64,000 nucleotides of DNA from Halorientalis pallida (GTDB lineage: Archaea > Halobacteriota > Halobacteria > Halobacteriales > Haloarculaceae): assembly GCF_004118325.1 (NCBI RefSeq), contig NZ_RDFA01000005.1, positions 1 to 64,000 of the forward strand, written 5' to 3'. The notes under the pieces were generated by a model. That model saw only the letters and a program-made list of their open reading frames with translations. It was not told the origin of the DNA and searched no databases. Within the stretch, counting starts at the first letter, position 1. The number at the start of each line of letters is the position of its first letter. Position numbers and translations under genes: made by a program. This document shows positions 55,359-62,894 of the stretch, in pieces.

Positions 55359-56033
55359 TCACGCTAAGAAGCTGGAGACGACTTCGACAGAACTCGCGTC
55401 CGGTGCAATATCGAGATCGTTGTGGGTGGCACAGACGAAACCGCGCTCGATGGCAGTTTCGACGGGAACGCTTGTCGGGCAGTGGTCACAGCGGAGGGAG
55501 GCCGAGAATTCGAGTTCGGAGTTCTCGTAGCCAGCCAGTCGGTCTTTGTTACTGAGGACTCGGAGTGACTTCGTCACGCGTTCACGGAAGGTTTCTTTGG
55601 CATAGTCGATCCCCTCGCGTTCCCAGTCGGACTCTGTATCGTCCTCGTCGGACCCCTTCTCGGCGTCAATACACTCGCTGAAATGCCGATAAATCGTGCT
55701 GTAGGAGACGAAATCGTCGGTCATCGCCTCGACGTTAATGCCGTCGGCTTCGAGTTCGCTCACGAGCTCGGCGCGCTTGTGGTCGGGAACGTCGTCGTCA
55801 GCAAGCACCTCATATTCGGCGTCGATCTTGTACTCGGGATCAGGCCGCCCGTTCCTCTGATAGTAGAGCGTGAGAATCTGCTTGTTGAACCAGTGTTCGA
55901 GGTCGTTGATGCTGAGTTCGTCGTGGCCGTTCTCGCCACGCCACTTCGCGACGAGTGTGTTGTCCATCTCCTCTTTGTCGAACTCGTACTTGTTGATCAT
56001 CTCGCCGGTCTTGCAGCAGAATCTCTGTCGCAT
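55359..56033 (-). CDS. RdfA-family (rod-determining factor) protein
   Basis: A 224-residue protein with the RdfA pattern: short Cys-Lys start (MRQRFCCKTGEMINKYEFDK), LVAKWRGENGHDELSINDLE, HWFNKQILTLYYQ, FVSYSTIYRHFSEC and a C-terminal zinc-like pair (LRCDHCPTSVP, then FVCATH). In Haloferax volcanii RdfA is needed for rod-shaped cells and its gene neighbours sph3; the downstream Sph-like gene completes the same pair here. I use the ATG at 56033; the frame is open to 56156 but those residues lack the family pattern. Accessory copies may act in DNA maintenance rather than shape. Confidence 0.8.
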   Translation of the reverse strand: MRQRFCCKTGEMINKYEFDKEEMDNTLVAKWRGENGHDELSINDLEHWFNKQILTLYYQRNGRPDPEYKIDAEYEVLADDDVPDHKRAELVSELEADGINVEAMTDDFVSYSTIYRHFSECIDAEKGSDEDDTESDWEREGIDYAKETFRERVTKSLRVLSNKDRLAGYENSELEFSASLRCDHCPTSVPVETAIERGFVCATHNDLDIAPDASSVEVVSSFLA

Positions 56034-56089
56034 GAGTAGGAAGCCTGTAGGGAATCGATTGAATTCCGAGAAGTATAAATTCGACTCTC

Positions 56090-56743
56090 TCACCGGTTGA
56101 CGACCGACGAGGGGTCGATCCAGTCGCTGGTACAGTTCTGTTCGAGGAGAACCCACTGTTGTTCTGGATTCTCTTCTCCTGTGTCACGAAGGCGAACGAT
56201 GATGTCAAACGCAGTCTCCAGTTGACCGGTGTCGAACCTATCGAGTAGCGATTCCAGTGAATTACGGTAGAGCAGGTGTGTCATGGCGTGGAACTTCTTG
56301 CTGTGGTCACGAATTGGGGTGAGAGTCTCGACCACTGTGTCGGGATCCGTTCTCTCGAGAAGCGAGGTGATCTCGATACCGACCCGGATGGTGCCGGGGT
56401 CAGCGTTGTTTGGACTGGCGTTGAGCCACAATGCGCGACTGAGCCGATTGCGGACTGTCTCGAGATCTGGATCGACGAGCCCGAGCGTGTGATGGCTCAT
56501 ATCATCCGCTGGATCGAAGCCAGCATCAGCAAGGCGCTCCGCAAATGCGGGTTCGGCGTCGGGACTGCCGACGAATGGCGTCCGACCGAGCGCTGGGTCG
56601 CCAAATAACTGCGAGCTCATGTGAGCAAACGAGCTGTCGTCGACGGCGCCGACAACGAGAATCGCACTGCCGTCCGTTTCGAGACTGGTGAGCCCACTCC
56701 GAAACTCGTCCTGCGAACAGGGGTCAAAGTCGTTCAAAAGCAT
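56090..56743 (-). CDS. Conserved haloarchaeal protein (DUF7504-like)
   Basis: A 217-residue protein starting MLLNDFDPCSQDEFRSGLTS. It has a Rossmann-like opening (GSAILVVGAVDDSSFAHMSS), RTPFVGSPDAEPAF, a central IRVGIEITSLLERTDPDTV and a helical end (FHAMTHLLYRNSLESLLDRF, then FDIIVRLRDTGEENPEQQW). From memory this is the haloarchaeal family labelled DUF7504, of unknown function and degenerate RecA-like appearance; I am not certain of the number. It is co-oriented with rdfA and sph, 56 bases upstream, so it may belong to that unit. Confidence 0.6.
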   Translation of the reverse strand: MLLNDFDPCSQDEFRSGLTSLETDGSAILVVGAVDDSSFAHMSSQLFGDPALGRTPFVGSPDAEPAFAERLADAGFDPADDMSHHTLGLVDPDLETVRNRLSRALWLNASPNNADPGTIRVGIEITSLLERTDPDTVVETLTPIRDHSKKFHAMTHLLYRNSLESLLDRFDTGQLETAFDIIVRLRDTGEENPEQQWVLLEQNCTSDWIDPSSVVNR

Positions 56744-56865
56744 AGGCCAGTAGATTGATGATTTTCTCTGCCTGTCCCAGTGCTTTCTGGGAGTTCTCTA
56801 CCCACCTATGCAGATGCTATCTACTTACTATTTTTCTTCTTGGGCATCCTTCCCACACTCAACCG

Positions 56866-57050
56866 TTTGTGGGACCGCGCGCAGCTCGTCAGAGCGAGCA
56901 CGGTGGACCGCCGCGAGGCGCGTGCGCCGCGCCGAGCGCAGCGCCCCGTCGGCGCGTGGATCCGGTCCGTGCGCGCGGTGAGGCGGCCCCGCCGCCGGCG
57001 CGTGCGCTGAGGTCCTTTCTGTTCCATCCAGAAAGTCAGACAGCAGTGGG
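56866..57050. other. GC-saturated intergenic block with stable hairpins
   Basis: Between two genes, about 56870-57010 is almost pure G+C and dense in CpG (CCGCGCGCAGC, GGCGCGTGCGCCGCGCC, GGCCCCGCCGCCGGCG). It is followed by a perfect 7-bp hairpin CTTTCTG-TTCCATC-CAGAAAG at 57015-57035. Frames through it give Arg/Pro/Ala-rich peptides without family features. It may be a structured RNA or a multicopy intergenic repeat; nothing in the sequence decides. Confidence 0.35.
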
Positions 57051-57074
57051 TCCTAGATCCTCCGTTGGCTGAAT

Positions 57075-57326
57075 TCAATCCATCATCTCCGGCTGGTAGA
57101 TGAGCAGTTCTTTGAACGAATCTCCCTCTCGGTCAATCGGAAACTGGTCAGGATCTGCGACAGTTGCTTCGGCACAGGACAGTGAACAGAACGACAAGGA
57201 AGCGTCAACAGCCGTGCCCCCGAAAATAGCCGGAGCTGCGACGTCGACCAGCGTCGGTTCGCGAGTGCATTCCTGGCCATCACAGGTCTCTGCGTCCTGA
57301 ACGTTCAGTTGATTGTCGGGTACCAT
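57075..57326 (-). CDS. Small zinc-finger-like protein, 83 aa
   Basis: Starts MVPDNQLNVQDAETCDGQEC. Two cysteine pairs, CDGQEC and CSLSC (SFCSLSCAEATV), are spaced like a treble-clef or zinc-ribbon finger. The rest is acidic (DPDQFPIDREGDSFKELLIY). Such small zinc proteins are abundant in haloarchaeal plasmids and proviruses, and some act as DNA- or RNA-binding regulators. It follows a 115-aa zinc protein in one unit, with a leader of the TTTCT/CTCC type between them. The function is unknown. Confidence 0.6.
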   Translation of the reverse strand: MVPDNQLNVQDAETCDGQECTREPTLVDVAAPAIFGGTAVDASLSFCSLSCAEATVADPDQFPIDREGDSFKELLIYQPEMMD

Positions 57327-57332
57327 CAGAAA

Positions 57333-57358
57333 TCTCCTCACTTCTCCGGGGAGAGAAA
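57333..57358 (-). promoter_or_regulatory. Hairpin leader of the 83-aa gene
   Basis: In coding orientation: GTTTCT (variant of TTTGT), TCTCC, then CCGGAGAAGTGA, then GGAGA, 6 bases before the ATG at 57326. The 5-bp stem would mask the GGAGA Shine-Dalgarno-like run. Confidence 0.4.
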
Positions 57359-57359
57359 C

Positions 57360-57707
57360 TCAGAACGTCCCGCGGAAGCGGGCGTTAGCATCGTCAGCCA
57401 GATCGAACGTCTGAACGTCGCCGAGAGAACGCACTCGCGCAGGTTGCCCACGCCGGGCACGGATCAGCGTCGCGCCGTAGGCTTCACAGCGGGTGCAGAC
57501 GTGGCGTTCGACGGTCGTGTCGTACTCCCGGCGGGACTGCGAGACAACCGCGTCACCGCGGCCACAGGCGCGACAGGCAGCGCCGTCGTGGCGTGAGGCA
57601 TCACGAGGAGCAGCGTGCTGTTCGAGTAGCGTCAGTAGCAGTCGAAATTCGAGATCCGACTCGAGGCTGGCAGGCAGTACGTCCGTCTGCTGGTTGTCGC
57701 TGAACAT
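57360..57707 (-). CDS. Zinc-ribbon accessory protein, 115 aa
   Basis: Starts MFSDNQQTDVLPASLESDLE. A helix (LEFRLLLTLLEQHA) is followed by a four-cysteine zinc site: CRACGRGDAVV and CTRCEAYGATL, then a basic stretch (IRARRGQPARVRSLG) that could contact nucleic acid. The ATG at 57707 follows a TTTGT leader; residues above it belong to that leader and to the end of the mazF-like gene. It is probably co-transcribed with the 83-aa gene. The function is unknown. Confidence 0.6.
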   Translation of the reverse strand: MFSDNQQTDVLPASLESDLEFRLLLTLLEQHAAPRDASRHDGAACRACGRGDAVVSQSRREYDTTVERHVCTRCEAYGATLIRARRGQPARVRSLGDVQTFDLADDANARFRGTF

Positions 57708-57716
57708 GGTTGGACT

Positions 57717-57742
57717 CCTCCACCTTGCTCGGGGGACACAAA
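57717..57742 (-). promoter_or_regulatory. TTTGT/hairpin leader of the 115-aa zinc protein gene
   Basis: In coding orientation: GTTTGTGT, CCCCC, GAGCAA, GGTGGAGGAG, then 8 bases to the ATG at 57707. The C-run can pair imperfectly with GGTGG, next to the strong GGAGG ribosome-binding run. Confidence 0.45.
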
Positions 57743-57787
57743 CGAACGCTTGCGTTTCGCTGGGATGCGACCATTCGTCGACGGTGA

Positions 57788-58126
57788 TTACGGTTCGAGA
57801 TAGGCCGTACACTCGGATATCATTCGATCAGTGAATGTCGTCGTAATTTCACCCTGCGGATTGACGACCGCTCGATCTTTGATCGTCGCCACTACCCACG
57901 GGGAACAATACGAAGTCTTCTGTGGGTTGCGGCCAGTAATCCAATCGTTGCCGACTTCGTAATTAGAGGACAGATCGCTCGTCGTCAACGCAGCACAGAT
58001 GTATTCCTGGCCTGGATACGGGAGTGAGTCTGCAGCCAGCACGAGCCACAATCGTGGGTTCGATCCTTGTCTGAACGGGTCCGGTGCCCAGAAAACGTCC
58101 CCCTTCTGGAAGGCGCTACTACTCAC
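57788..58126 (-). CDS. PemK/MazF-family toxin endoribonuclease
   Basis: A 112-residue MazF-fold RNase. FQKGDVFWAPDPFRQGSNPR is the characteristic N-terminus (the usual KGDVW-P-D), then LWLVLAADSLPYPGQEYICA, ALTTSDLSSNYEVG, SPWVVATIKDRAVV and a C-terminal helix (DRMISECTAYL). I choose the GTG at 58126 because it overlaps the upstream stop (GTGAGTAG) and begins just before the conserved block. ATGs at 58165/58168 would add a tail read from the antitoxin gene. It pairs with the wHTH gene upstream. MazF toxins cut single-stranded mRNA at short motifs. Confidence 0.8.
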   Translation of the reverse strand: MSSSAFQKGDVFWAPDPFRQGSNPRLWLVLAADSLPYPGQEYICAALTTSDLSSNYEVGNDWITGRNPQKTSYCSPWVVATIKDRAVVNPQGEITTTFTDRMISECTAYLEP

Positions 58127-58481
58127 GATCTTGTCGTGGATCGACCGCGTGGGCCTGCCACTCATCATAGTCGAACGACTCCTCTTCGTAACTAGCTGCG
58201 ACGGCACCCGCGTGATCAGCTGCATCATCAAGGCTCTGGGTGTGATCGCTTATTCGCCAGTATTTGCCCCGGTGGTCAACCCGTCCCGACTTCCGCAGTC
58301 GGACGAGTGTCGGGCCGACAGAGCCCCGGGTCACATCTGTCTCTTCAGCGATCTCGCTCTGTGTGAATGCCTGATCAGGATTTGCTTCCAGAAACGAGAG
58401 AATCTTGTGCGGATTTGTCCCGGGGGTAGGCTCGTCGGCCTCCTCATCAATATTCTCGAAGCGATCTGTGCTGATGGGCAT
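58119..58481 (-). CDS. Winged-helix (MarR-like) antitoxin or regulator
   Basis: A 120-residue protein. The central wHTH reads ILSFLEANPDQAFTQSEIAE, then TDVTRGSVGPTLVRLRKSGR and VDHRGKYWRI; it is followed by a short acidic tail (ASYEEESFDYDEWQAHAV) likely to bind the toxin. It lies directly before, and overlaps, a MazF-like gene, the standard antitoxin-first order. A MarR-type wHTH instead of the usual MazE fold is a haloarchaeal pattern I have seen but not verified for this pair. The ATG at 58481 gives the natural N-terminus. Confidence 0.75.
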   Translation of the reverse strand: MPISTDRFENIDEEADEPTPGTNPHKILSFLEANPDQAFTQSEIAEETDVTRGSVGPTLVRLRKSGRVDHRGKYWRISDHTQSLDDAADHAGAVAASYEEESFDYDEWQAHAVDPRQDRE

Positions 58482-58519
58482 ATGTATCAGTATGTATTGG
58501 ATGTACTAAGCCGTTGTGT

Positions 58520-58678
58520 TCAGAGTTCGAGTTCCTCTTCAACTGTCACCCACGTTTCGCCGGTAAGCATACAGTCGGCACACTTGCTGTGGCGCTGGTA
58601 CTCTTCAAGAGTGTCGAACAGGTCTCGACATCCGAAACATCGGATCTTGCTCGTCGACGCCGCCTTGCTTGCACTCAT
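58520..58678 (-). CDS. Small zinc-finger protein, 52 aa
   Basis: Starts MSASKAASTSKIRCFGCRDL. A compact finger with CFGC, then FDTLEEYQRHSKCADCML, i.e. two Cys pairs with a His between, then an acidic end (TWVTVEEELEL). The ATG at 58678 is preceded by a TTTGT leader, and the longer frame to 58852 reads through that promoter region. It resembles the many micro zinc proteins of haloarchaeal accessory DNA. The function is unknown. Confidence 0.6.
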   Translation of the reverse strand: MSASKAASTSKIRCFGCRDLFDTLEEYQRHSKCADCMLTGETWVTVEEELEL

Positions 58679-58681
58679 AGT

Positions 58682-58708
58682 TTCCTCGCCAGACTGGGGA
58701 AGGACAAA
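58682..58708 (-). promoter_or_regulatory. TTTGT/hairpin leader of the 52-aa gene
   Basis: In coding orientation: CGTTTGTCC, TTCCCCAG, TC, TGG, CGAGGAA, then 3-4 bases to the ATG at 58678. TTCC/GGAA can pair across the block, covering the GAGGA ribosome-binding run. Confidence 0.4.
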
Positions 58709-58763
58709 CGTCGGAAGGCGATACCCTGCCAGCCAAACTGATGTTGCGAAGATAGTTCTATAA

Positions 58764-58788
58764 TGCATAGGTTTCGAGCCTATATGCA
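58764..58788. promoter_or_regulatory. Interrupted palindrome upstream of the 52-aa gene
   Basis: TGCATAGG and CCTATATGCA face each other around a 7-base centre, about 85-110 bases upstream of the small zinc-finger gene. A TATA-like ATTATAGAAC run (minus strand) lies just downstream of it. This layout suits an operator, but there is no direct evidence. Confidence 0.3.
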
Positions 58789-58926
58789 CTGAAAGAATTA
58801 TCTGGGGCTCGATGAAACTGGGCTTCTGTGAAACCTCTCGGAATCCATTCACAAATCGGCGAAGAATTCTGTGTTCAGGATAGCGCAGCCGCTCACGATC
58901 GAGTAAGCCCAGAGGAAACGAGGGGG

Positions 58927-60909
58927 TTAGTCGGGTGGGTCGAGGCCGTAGTTCTTCTTGGCGAACGTCAAGAATGAGTTCGCCGAGATGGCTGGCCCGT
59001 CTCCGACTTCGCCCTCCAGTTCCAGCTGGACGAGGATGTCTACGAGCCGCCAGCAGTTGTATAGCACGCAGGCGAACGCGAAATTGAAGTACCGGAACCG
59101 ATGGTCCGGAGACTGCGTCTCTGCGAGGAACGTCTTCAGCTTCTTGAACCCGTTCTCGATGCCCCAGCGACGCTTGTATCGAGACATCAGCCGTCCGATC
59201 TGGTGCTTCATCTCACGCTCATCGTCGGGATCGACGTCCACCCACGGGAGATTCGTCTCGAAGGGGACCGTCGGCGCTTCGACCCGCGCCGGTCCGTCGA
59301 TCTTCTCCTCTTCGGCAACGTCGTCGAGGAGGTTGCTCAGGTGAGAGTCGCTGTTGCGGTCCTCCGATAGCGGAGTCGTATCACCGACATCTTCGAAGTC
59401 CTCGATGAGTTCCTGGCGAATCGTCATGTCCGTCCCATCGTCGTCGTCCTCGTCTTCGCGTTCCCACTCGCGCTTCGGGAGGTAGATCGCCTTCCTCGTC
59501 GGCCCGCCATCCAGACGTTCCTGCTCAACGACGTCGAAGTCCTTGTCTTCCCTGGCGAGCCTGGCGATCTGGTGTTCGTGGTCGCTGCTGGACCGGACGA
59601 CACCGGGGTTGAGGTAGTAGATATCGTGCTTCTCGCAGGCGTCCTTCACGCCCCCGTTGGCGAACTCCCGGTCCATCATCACGAGGTCGAGGCCGGGCAC
59701 GACGTCAGTCGCACCGTCGAGGAGGTCGTCCACAAGGTCCGCCCGCTTTCGGCCTCGGTCGACCGGAACGGCGTCGAGGATCAGGGGCACGTCGTGGCCG
59801 ACAATCTTGATGACTGCCCACTGGAAGAACGGCCCGTCCTCGCCTTTGTAGCCGAGCAGCCATGGTTCCTTATTTTTCCCGTTGCTGTCGCAGGTGACCT
59901 CGCCGCCCCACGGGTTGCCTTTCGTGATGTCAATGGCCGCCATCTGCTTGCGGCCCATCTTGTCCTCCGATTTCGCCCGTGCAACCAGCGTCCGCGCGGT
60001 CTCCCGGAGCATCGTCCGGAGTCGTTCGATACCCAGCGTCCGCGTCTGTAATCGGTGGGAGTCGCCCGACGGCGTCCTCCGGCGGGTGGTGTCCTCGGCG
60101 AACGACTGCGCCCCGTCGTTCGGGTGCATGTCGGTCCGCATCCCGAGGTAGGCCTGCTGTTCCCAGAACGACCCCTCCGGGATCGAGGCATTGCCGGCGC
60201 GGTCCAAGTGGAAGCAGTCCTCAACGATAGGCTTCGCGCCCTTCCACACCTCACGCGCTTTCTCGCGTGCGAGGGTGTCCTTGCTCTTCGAAGTCGTGAT
60301 CGTGTCGGTCGGTTGGTTCGGGAGGAACTCGGCTTCGGGTGCGGGGATGTCGTGGTATCGAGCGATGTCCACAACGACCTCGGCAGCATCCCGGACCGCG
60401 TCGTGGACGCCTTCGAGGCGGTATTCCCACGCTCGCCAGAGTGTAGACTGGTCGGGGATGTCCTCAAAGCCGAGCTGCGTGCAGAGGAACGGGTTCTCCT
60501 TGAGGTAGCGCCAGAGTGCGGTCGCGTTCTTCCATCCCTTGACGCAACGCAGGACATGGGCGCGGAAGACGGCTTCCCACGGTTTCGGGTCGCCCTGTTC
60601 GTGGTCATACGTGTCGTAAAAGCGGAGGTAGCACGCCGGTACTTCGGCGACGAGGTCTTCCAGAGAGACGTTGCGGTCGTATCGGACCTGTTGTTTGTGG
60701 GGGTGGGTCTTGAGTACGCCATCGACCATCTCGCGGAACGTCATATCGAACGACCGCGCTTCCACGAGGTCGCCGGTGTTCGTGCCGAAGAGCCCTTCTA
60801 CTTCGTAGTCTTTCGGCGTCGATTCGTAGCCCGCGCTGTCGAGACGCCTCGGTGGCCCGAGGCGCTCCCACCGCGACCCGGTCGGGGCCTGTCCCGCGCG
60901 TGCTGTCAC
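58927..60909 (-). CDS. DDE transposase, 660 aa, of a haloarchaeal insertion sequence
   Basis: A large DDE-type transposase. The DDE core: first Asp in AAIDITKGNPWGG, second Asp in LDLVMMDREFANGGVKDA, Glu in RYKRRWGIENGFKKLKTFLA. A helical N-terminal domain contains WEAVFRAHVLRCVKGWKNAT, then IPDQSTLWRAWEYRLEG. An acidic insertion (REDEDDDDGTD) lies before the Glu. The start shown is a GTG at 60909; an ATG at 60744 (MTFREMVDGVLK) is a reasonable alternative. The gene is intact. I could not define terminal repeats with confidence; an imperfect GGATAG/GAATAG-type match exists near 58877 and 60915. Confidence 0.85.
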   Translation of the reverse strand: MTARAGQAPTGSRWERLGPPRRLDSAGYESTPKDYEVEGLFGTNTGDLVEARSFDMTFREMVDGVLKTHPHKQQVRYDRNVSLEDLVAEVPACYLRFYDTYDHEQGDPKPWEAVFRAHVLRCVKGWKNATALWRYLKENPFLCTQLGFEDIPDQSTLWRAWEYRLEGVHDAVRDAAEVVVDIARYHDIPAPEAEFLPNQPTDTITTSKSKDTLAREKAREVWKGAKPIVEDCFHLDRAGNASIPEGSFWEQQAYLGMRTDMHPNDGAQSFAEDTTRRRTPSGDSHRLQTRTLGIERLRTMLRETARTLVARAKSEDKMGRKQMAAIDITKGNPWGGEVTCDSNGKNKEPWLLGYKGEDGPFFQWAVIKIVGHDVPLILDAVPVDRGRKRADLVDDLLDGATDVVPGLDLVMMDREFANGGVKDACEKHDIYYLNPGVVRSSSDHEHQIARLAREDKDFDVVEQERLDGGPTRKAIYLPKREWEREDEDDDDGTDMTIRQELIEDFEDVGDTTPLSEDRNSDSHLSNLLDDVAEEEKIDGPARVEAPTVPFETNLPWVDVDPDDEREMKHQIGRLMSRYKRRWGIENGFKKLKTFLAETQSPDHRFRYFNFAFACVLYNCWRLVDILVQLELEGEVGDGPAISANSFLTFAKKNYGLDPPD

Positions 60910-61098
60910 TATTCAGGAATTACGCGGCTTCGTATATAAACCTCCAGAAAAGCAAGGTCTACCGGACCGATCTATTCGGCGTCTGCGAGTTAGTCTTTTT
61001 ATGACGAGATATGGGGATTAGCGGCCTTGTTGAAATCCCCAGCCACAGATGATTTCGATGACACTACTGAATAGACTTTCCTACACGGAGAGTCTGTG

Positions 61099-62871
61099 AT
61101 GTCTTCATGTGTTTACCAACACACTCGGCATCTGGGCGACATACTTATTCTACTCCCCTTTTTTGTTTTTCCTACTGTGAGTATCGCCCCATTTGATCTG
61201 ATGATATTCGGGATCCCAGCCCTCATAGCAGTGGGTGTTGCGTTGTCTGCGTGGCAATATCGATCAAATCCTGGGGGCACGCCGCTCATTATTCACGGGC
61301 TTGGGTCAGCCGTCTGGGTACTCAGCTATGGAGCGGGCACTCGACTCAACAGCCAACTGATTGCTCCGGGTATGCTGGGTCTTTCGTGGCTCGCTGCGGT
61401 TGCAGTGGCCTTCTCGGGTATGTATGTCGCCGTCGAGTACACCGAACGGGCGTGGCTCAAACACCCAGCGATACTGGGCAGCATTGGTGGCTACCTTTGT
61501 TTGGAGGCACTGATGATTGGCCTCAATCCCGCCGATCTATTCTATTCCCGTGCGCCGACAGTTGTTCAAAACGGGACGCCAGTGTATGAGTTCGGCGCCT
61601 GGTGGACAGTCCATCTTATTGTGGCGTTTGCCGCAGCTGCTGCTATGCTGGGGATGTTTCTTGAAGCATATTTGAGCCACAGTGGCAGGTATCGCCGACA
61701 GGCCCGTGCAATAGTCGCTGGTATCGCAATCAGCTACACTGCACTTATTATCGAAGTGGCCGGACTTGAACCGTATCCCGACCTGCTGTATAATACAACG
61801 ATGGTTGGGGATACAATCCTGTCCGTAGCTTTTCTCTGGGCCCTGTTCTACGCTGATTTTTTGCACCTGACTCCCGTTGCACGCGAGACGTTACTGGAGG
61901 AGGTAGAGGACGCCACGGTTGTAACCGATAGACAGGGCCGCCTTAGTTATCTCAACCGAACTGCTCAGGATTTGTTTGGTATTGATCCAGAGTACGTAGG
62001 TATGCCAGCAGACGACGTTTTCATTCAGGGAACGAATAAGCGCTTGGATCAGTTCACCGATACGGACAATAGTAAGACGGAAATTGTGGTGACACCTGAG
62101 GACGAGAGACGATATTTTTCAGTATCGGCATCATCGCTCAACGGTGATAGAGGCCGCGCATTCGTGTTTCATGAAATCACGGCAGAAAGAAAGTTCAGAC
62201 AGCGTATCGAAGAGCAGCGAGACAATCTTGAAACGCTCAATCAGGTCCTGCGACACGACATACGCAACGACCTCCAACTGGTCATAGCGTACGCTGATCT
62301 CCTTGATGATGAGTGTGAAACAGAAGACGAAAAACAGTATATAGATACGATCAATGAGAGCGCTGACCACGCGGTTGAACTCACTCAAACGGCGCGGGAT
62401 TTATCAGAAGTTATGCTCACAGATGAATTTGAAGAACAGCGACTTAATTTCCAAACGATGCTTGCAGACGAAGTGGCCGAAGTACAAGCCTCATACCCCG
62501 GTGCGACTCTTGAGTTTGGAACAGAAATACCGTCAGTCACCCTCGCGGCAAGCGATATGATCTCCTCTGTCTTTCGGAACCTATTGAAGAACGCCATTCA
62601 GCACAATAACAAGGAGGTGGCTGAGGTGATTGTCTCGGCAACCGATCACGGGGATACACTAACAGTCACAATTGCTGATAATGGTCCTGGCGTCCCTGAT
62701 GATCAAAAAGAAGCAGTCTTTGGGAAAGGAGAGCGTGGACTAGACAGTACTGGCACCGGCATAGGGTTACACCTTGTTGACACGCTCGTCAACGTTCATG
62801 ATGGTGAGGTGTGGATTGAAGACAACGAACCTGAAGGAGCGATATTTACCGTTGAACTACCCACTGTGTAA
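61099..62871 (+). CDS. Membrane histidine kinase with seven-TM N-terminal sensor
   Basis: A 590-residue kinase. Residues about 1-260 hold seven hydrophobic helices (for example DILILLPFFVFPTVSIAPF, PALIAVGVALSAWQY, MLGLSWLAAVAVAFSGMYVA, TVGDTILSVAFLWALFYADF-like TMVGDTILSVAFLWALF), matching the 7TM-type N-terminal sensor of haloarchaeal kinases. A PAS domain follows at about 265-370 (VEDATVVTDRQGRLSYLN), then the phosphoacceptor VLRHDIRNDLQLVI and an HATPase with LLKNAIQHNN and IADNGPGVPDDQ. The ATG at 61099 follows a GGAG; a GTG at 61096 is equivalent. It lies upstream of an HTH_10 regulator separated by TnpB debris. Its lower GC third positions suggest a different origin from neighbours. 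Confidence 0.9.
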   Translation: MSSCVYQHTRHLGDILILLPFFVFPTVSIAPFDLMIFGIPALIAVGVALSAWQYRSNPGGTPLIIHGLGSAVWVLSYGAGTRLNSQLIAPGMLGLSWLAAVAVAFSGMYVAVEYTERAWLKHPAILGSIGGYLCLEALMIGLNPADLFYSRAPTVVQNGTPVYEFGAWWTVHLIVAFAAAAAMLGMFLEAYLSHSGRYRRQARAIVAGIAISYTALIIEVAGLEPYPDLLYNTTMVGDTILSVAFLWALFYADFLHLTPVARETLLEEVEDATVVTDRQGRLSYLNRTAQDLFGIDPEYVGMPADDVFIQGTNKRLDQFTDTDNSKTEIVVTPEDERRYFSVSASSLNGDRGRAFVFHEITAERKFRQRIEEQRDNLETLNQVLRHDIRNDLQLVIAYADLLDDECETEDEKQYIDTINESADHAVELTQTARDLSEVMLTDEFEEQRLNFQTMLADEVAEVQASYPGATLEFGTEIPSVTLAASDMISSVFRNLLKNAIQHNNKEVAEVIVSATDHGDTLTVTIADNGPGVPDDQKEAVFGKGERGLDSTGTGIGLHLVDTLVNVHDGEVWIEDNEPEGAIFTVELPTV

Positions 62872-62894
62872 GCAACCTCGGGCGCGGTGGTGAC

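Noticed and set aside
56755-57072. 105-residue plus-strand frame through the GC-rich block
   Set aside because: The composition is Arg/Pro/Ala-rich noise from GC-saturated DNA; there is no start signal, family pattern or partner gene.
58870-60935. TTCAGGA-type matches flanking the 660-aa transposase as terminal inverted repeats
   Set aside because: The clearest matches are in direct orientation and the inverted version needs mismatches and a gap, so I did not call element ends.
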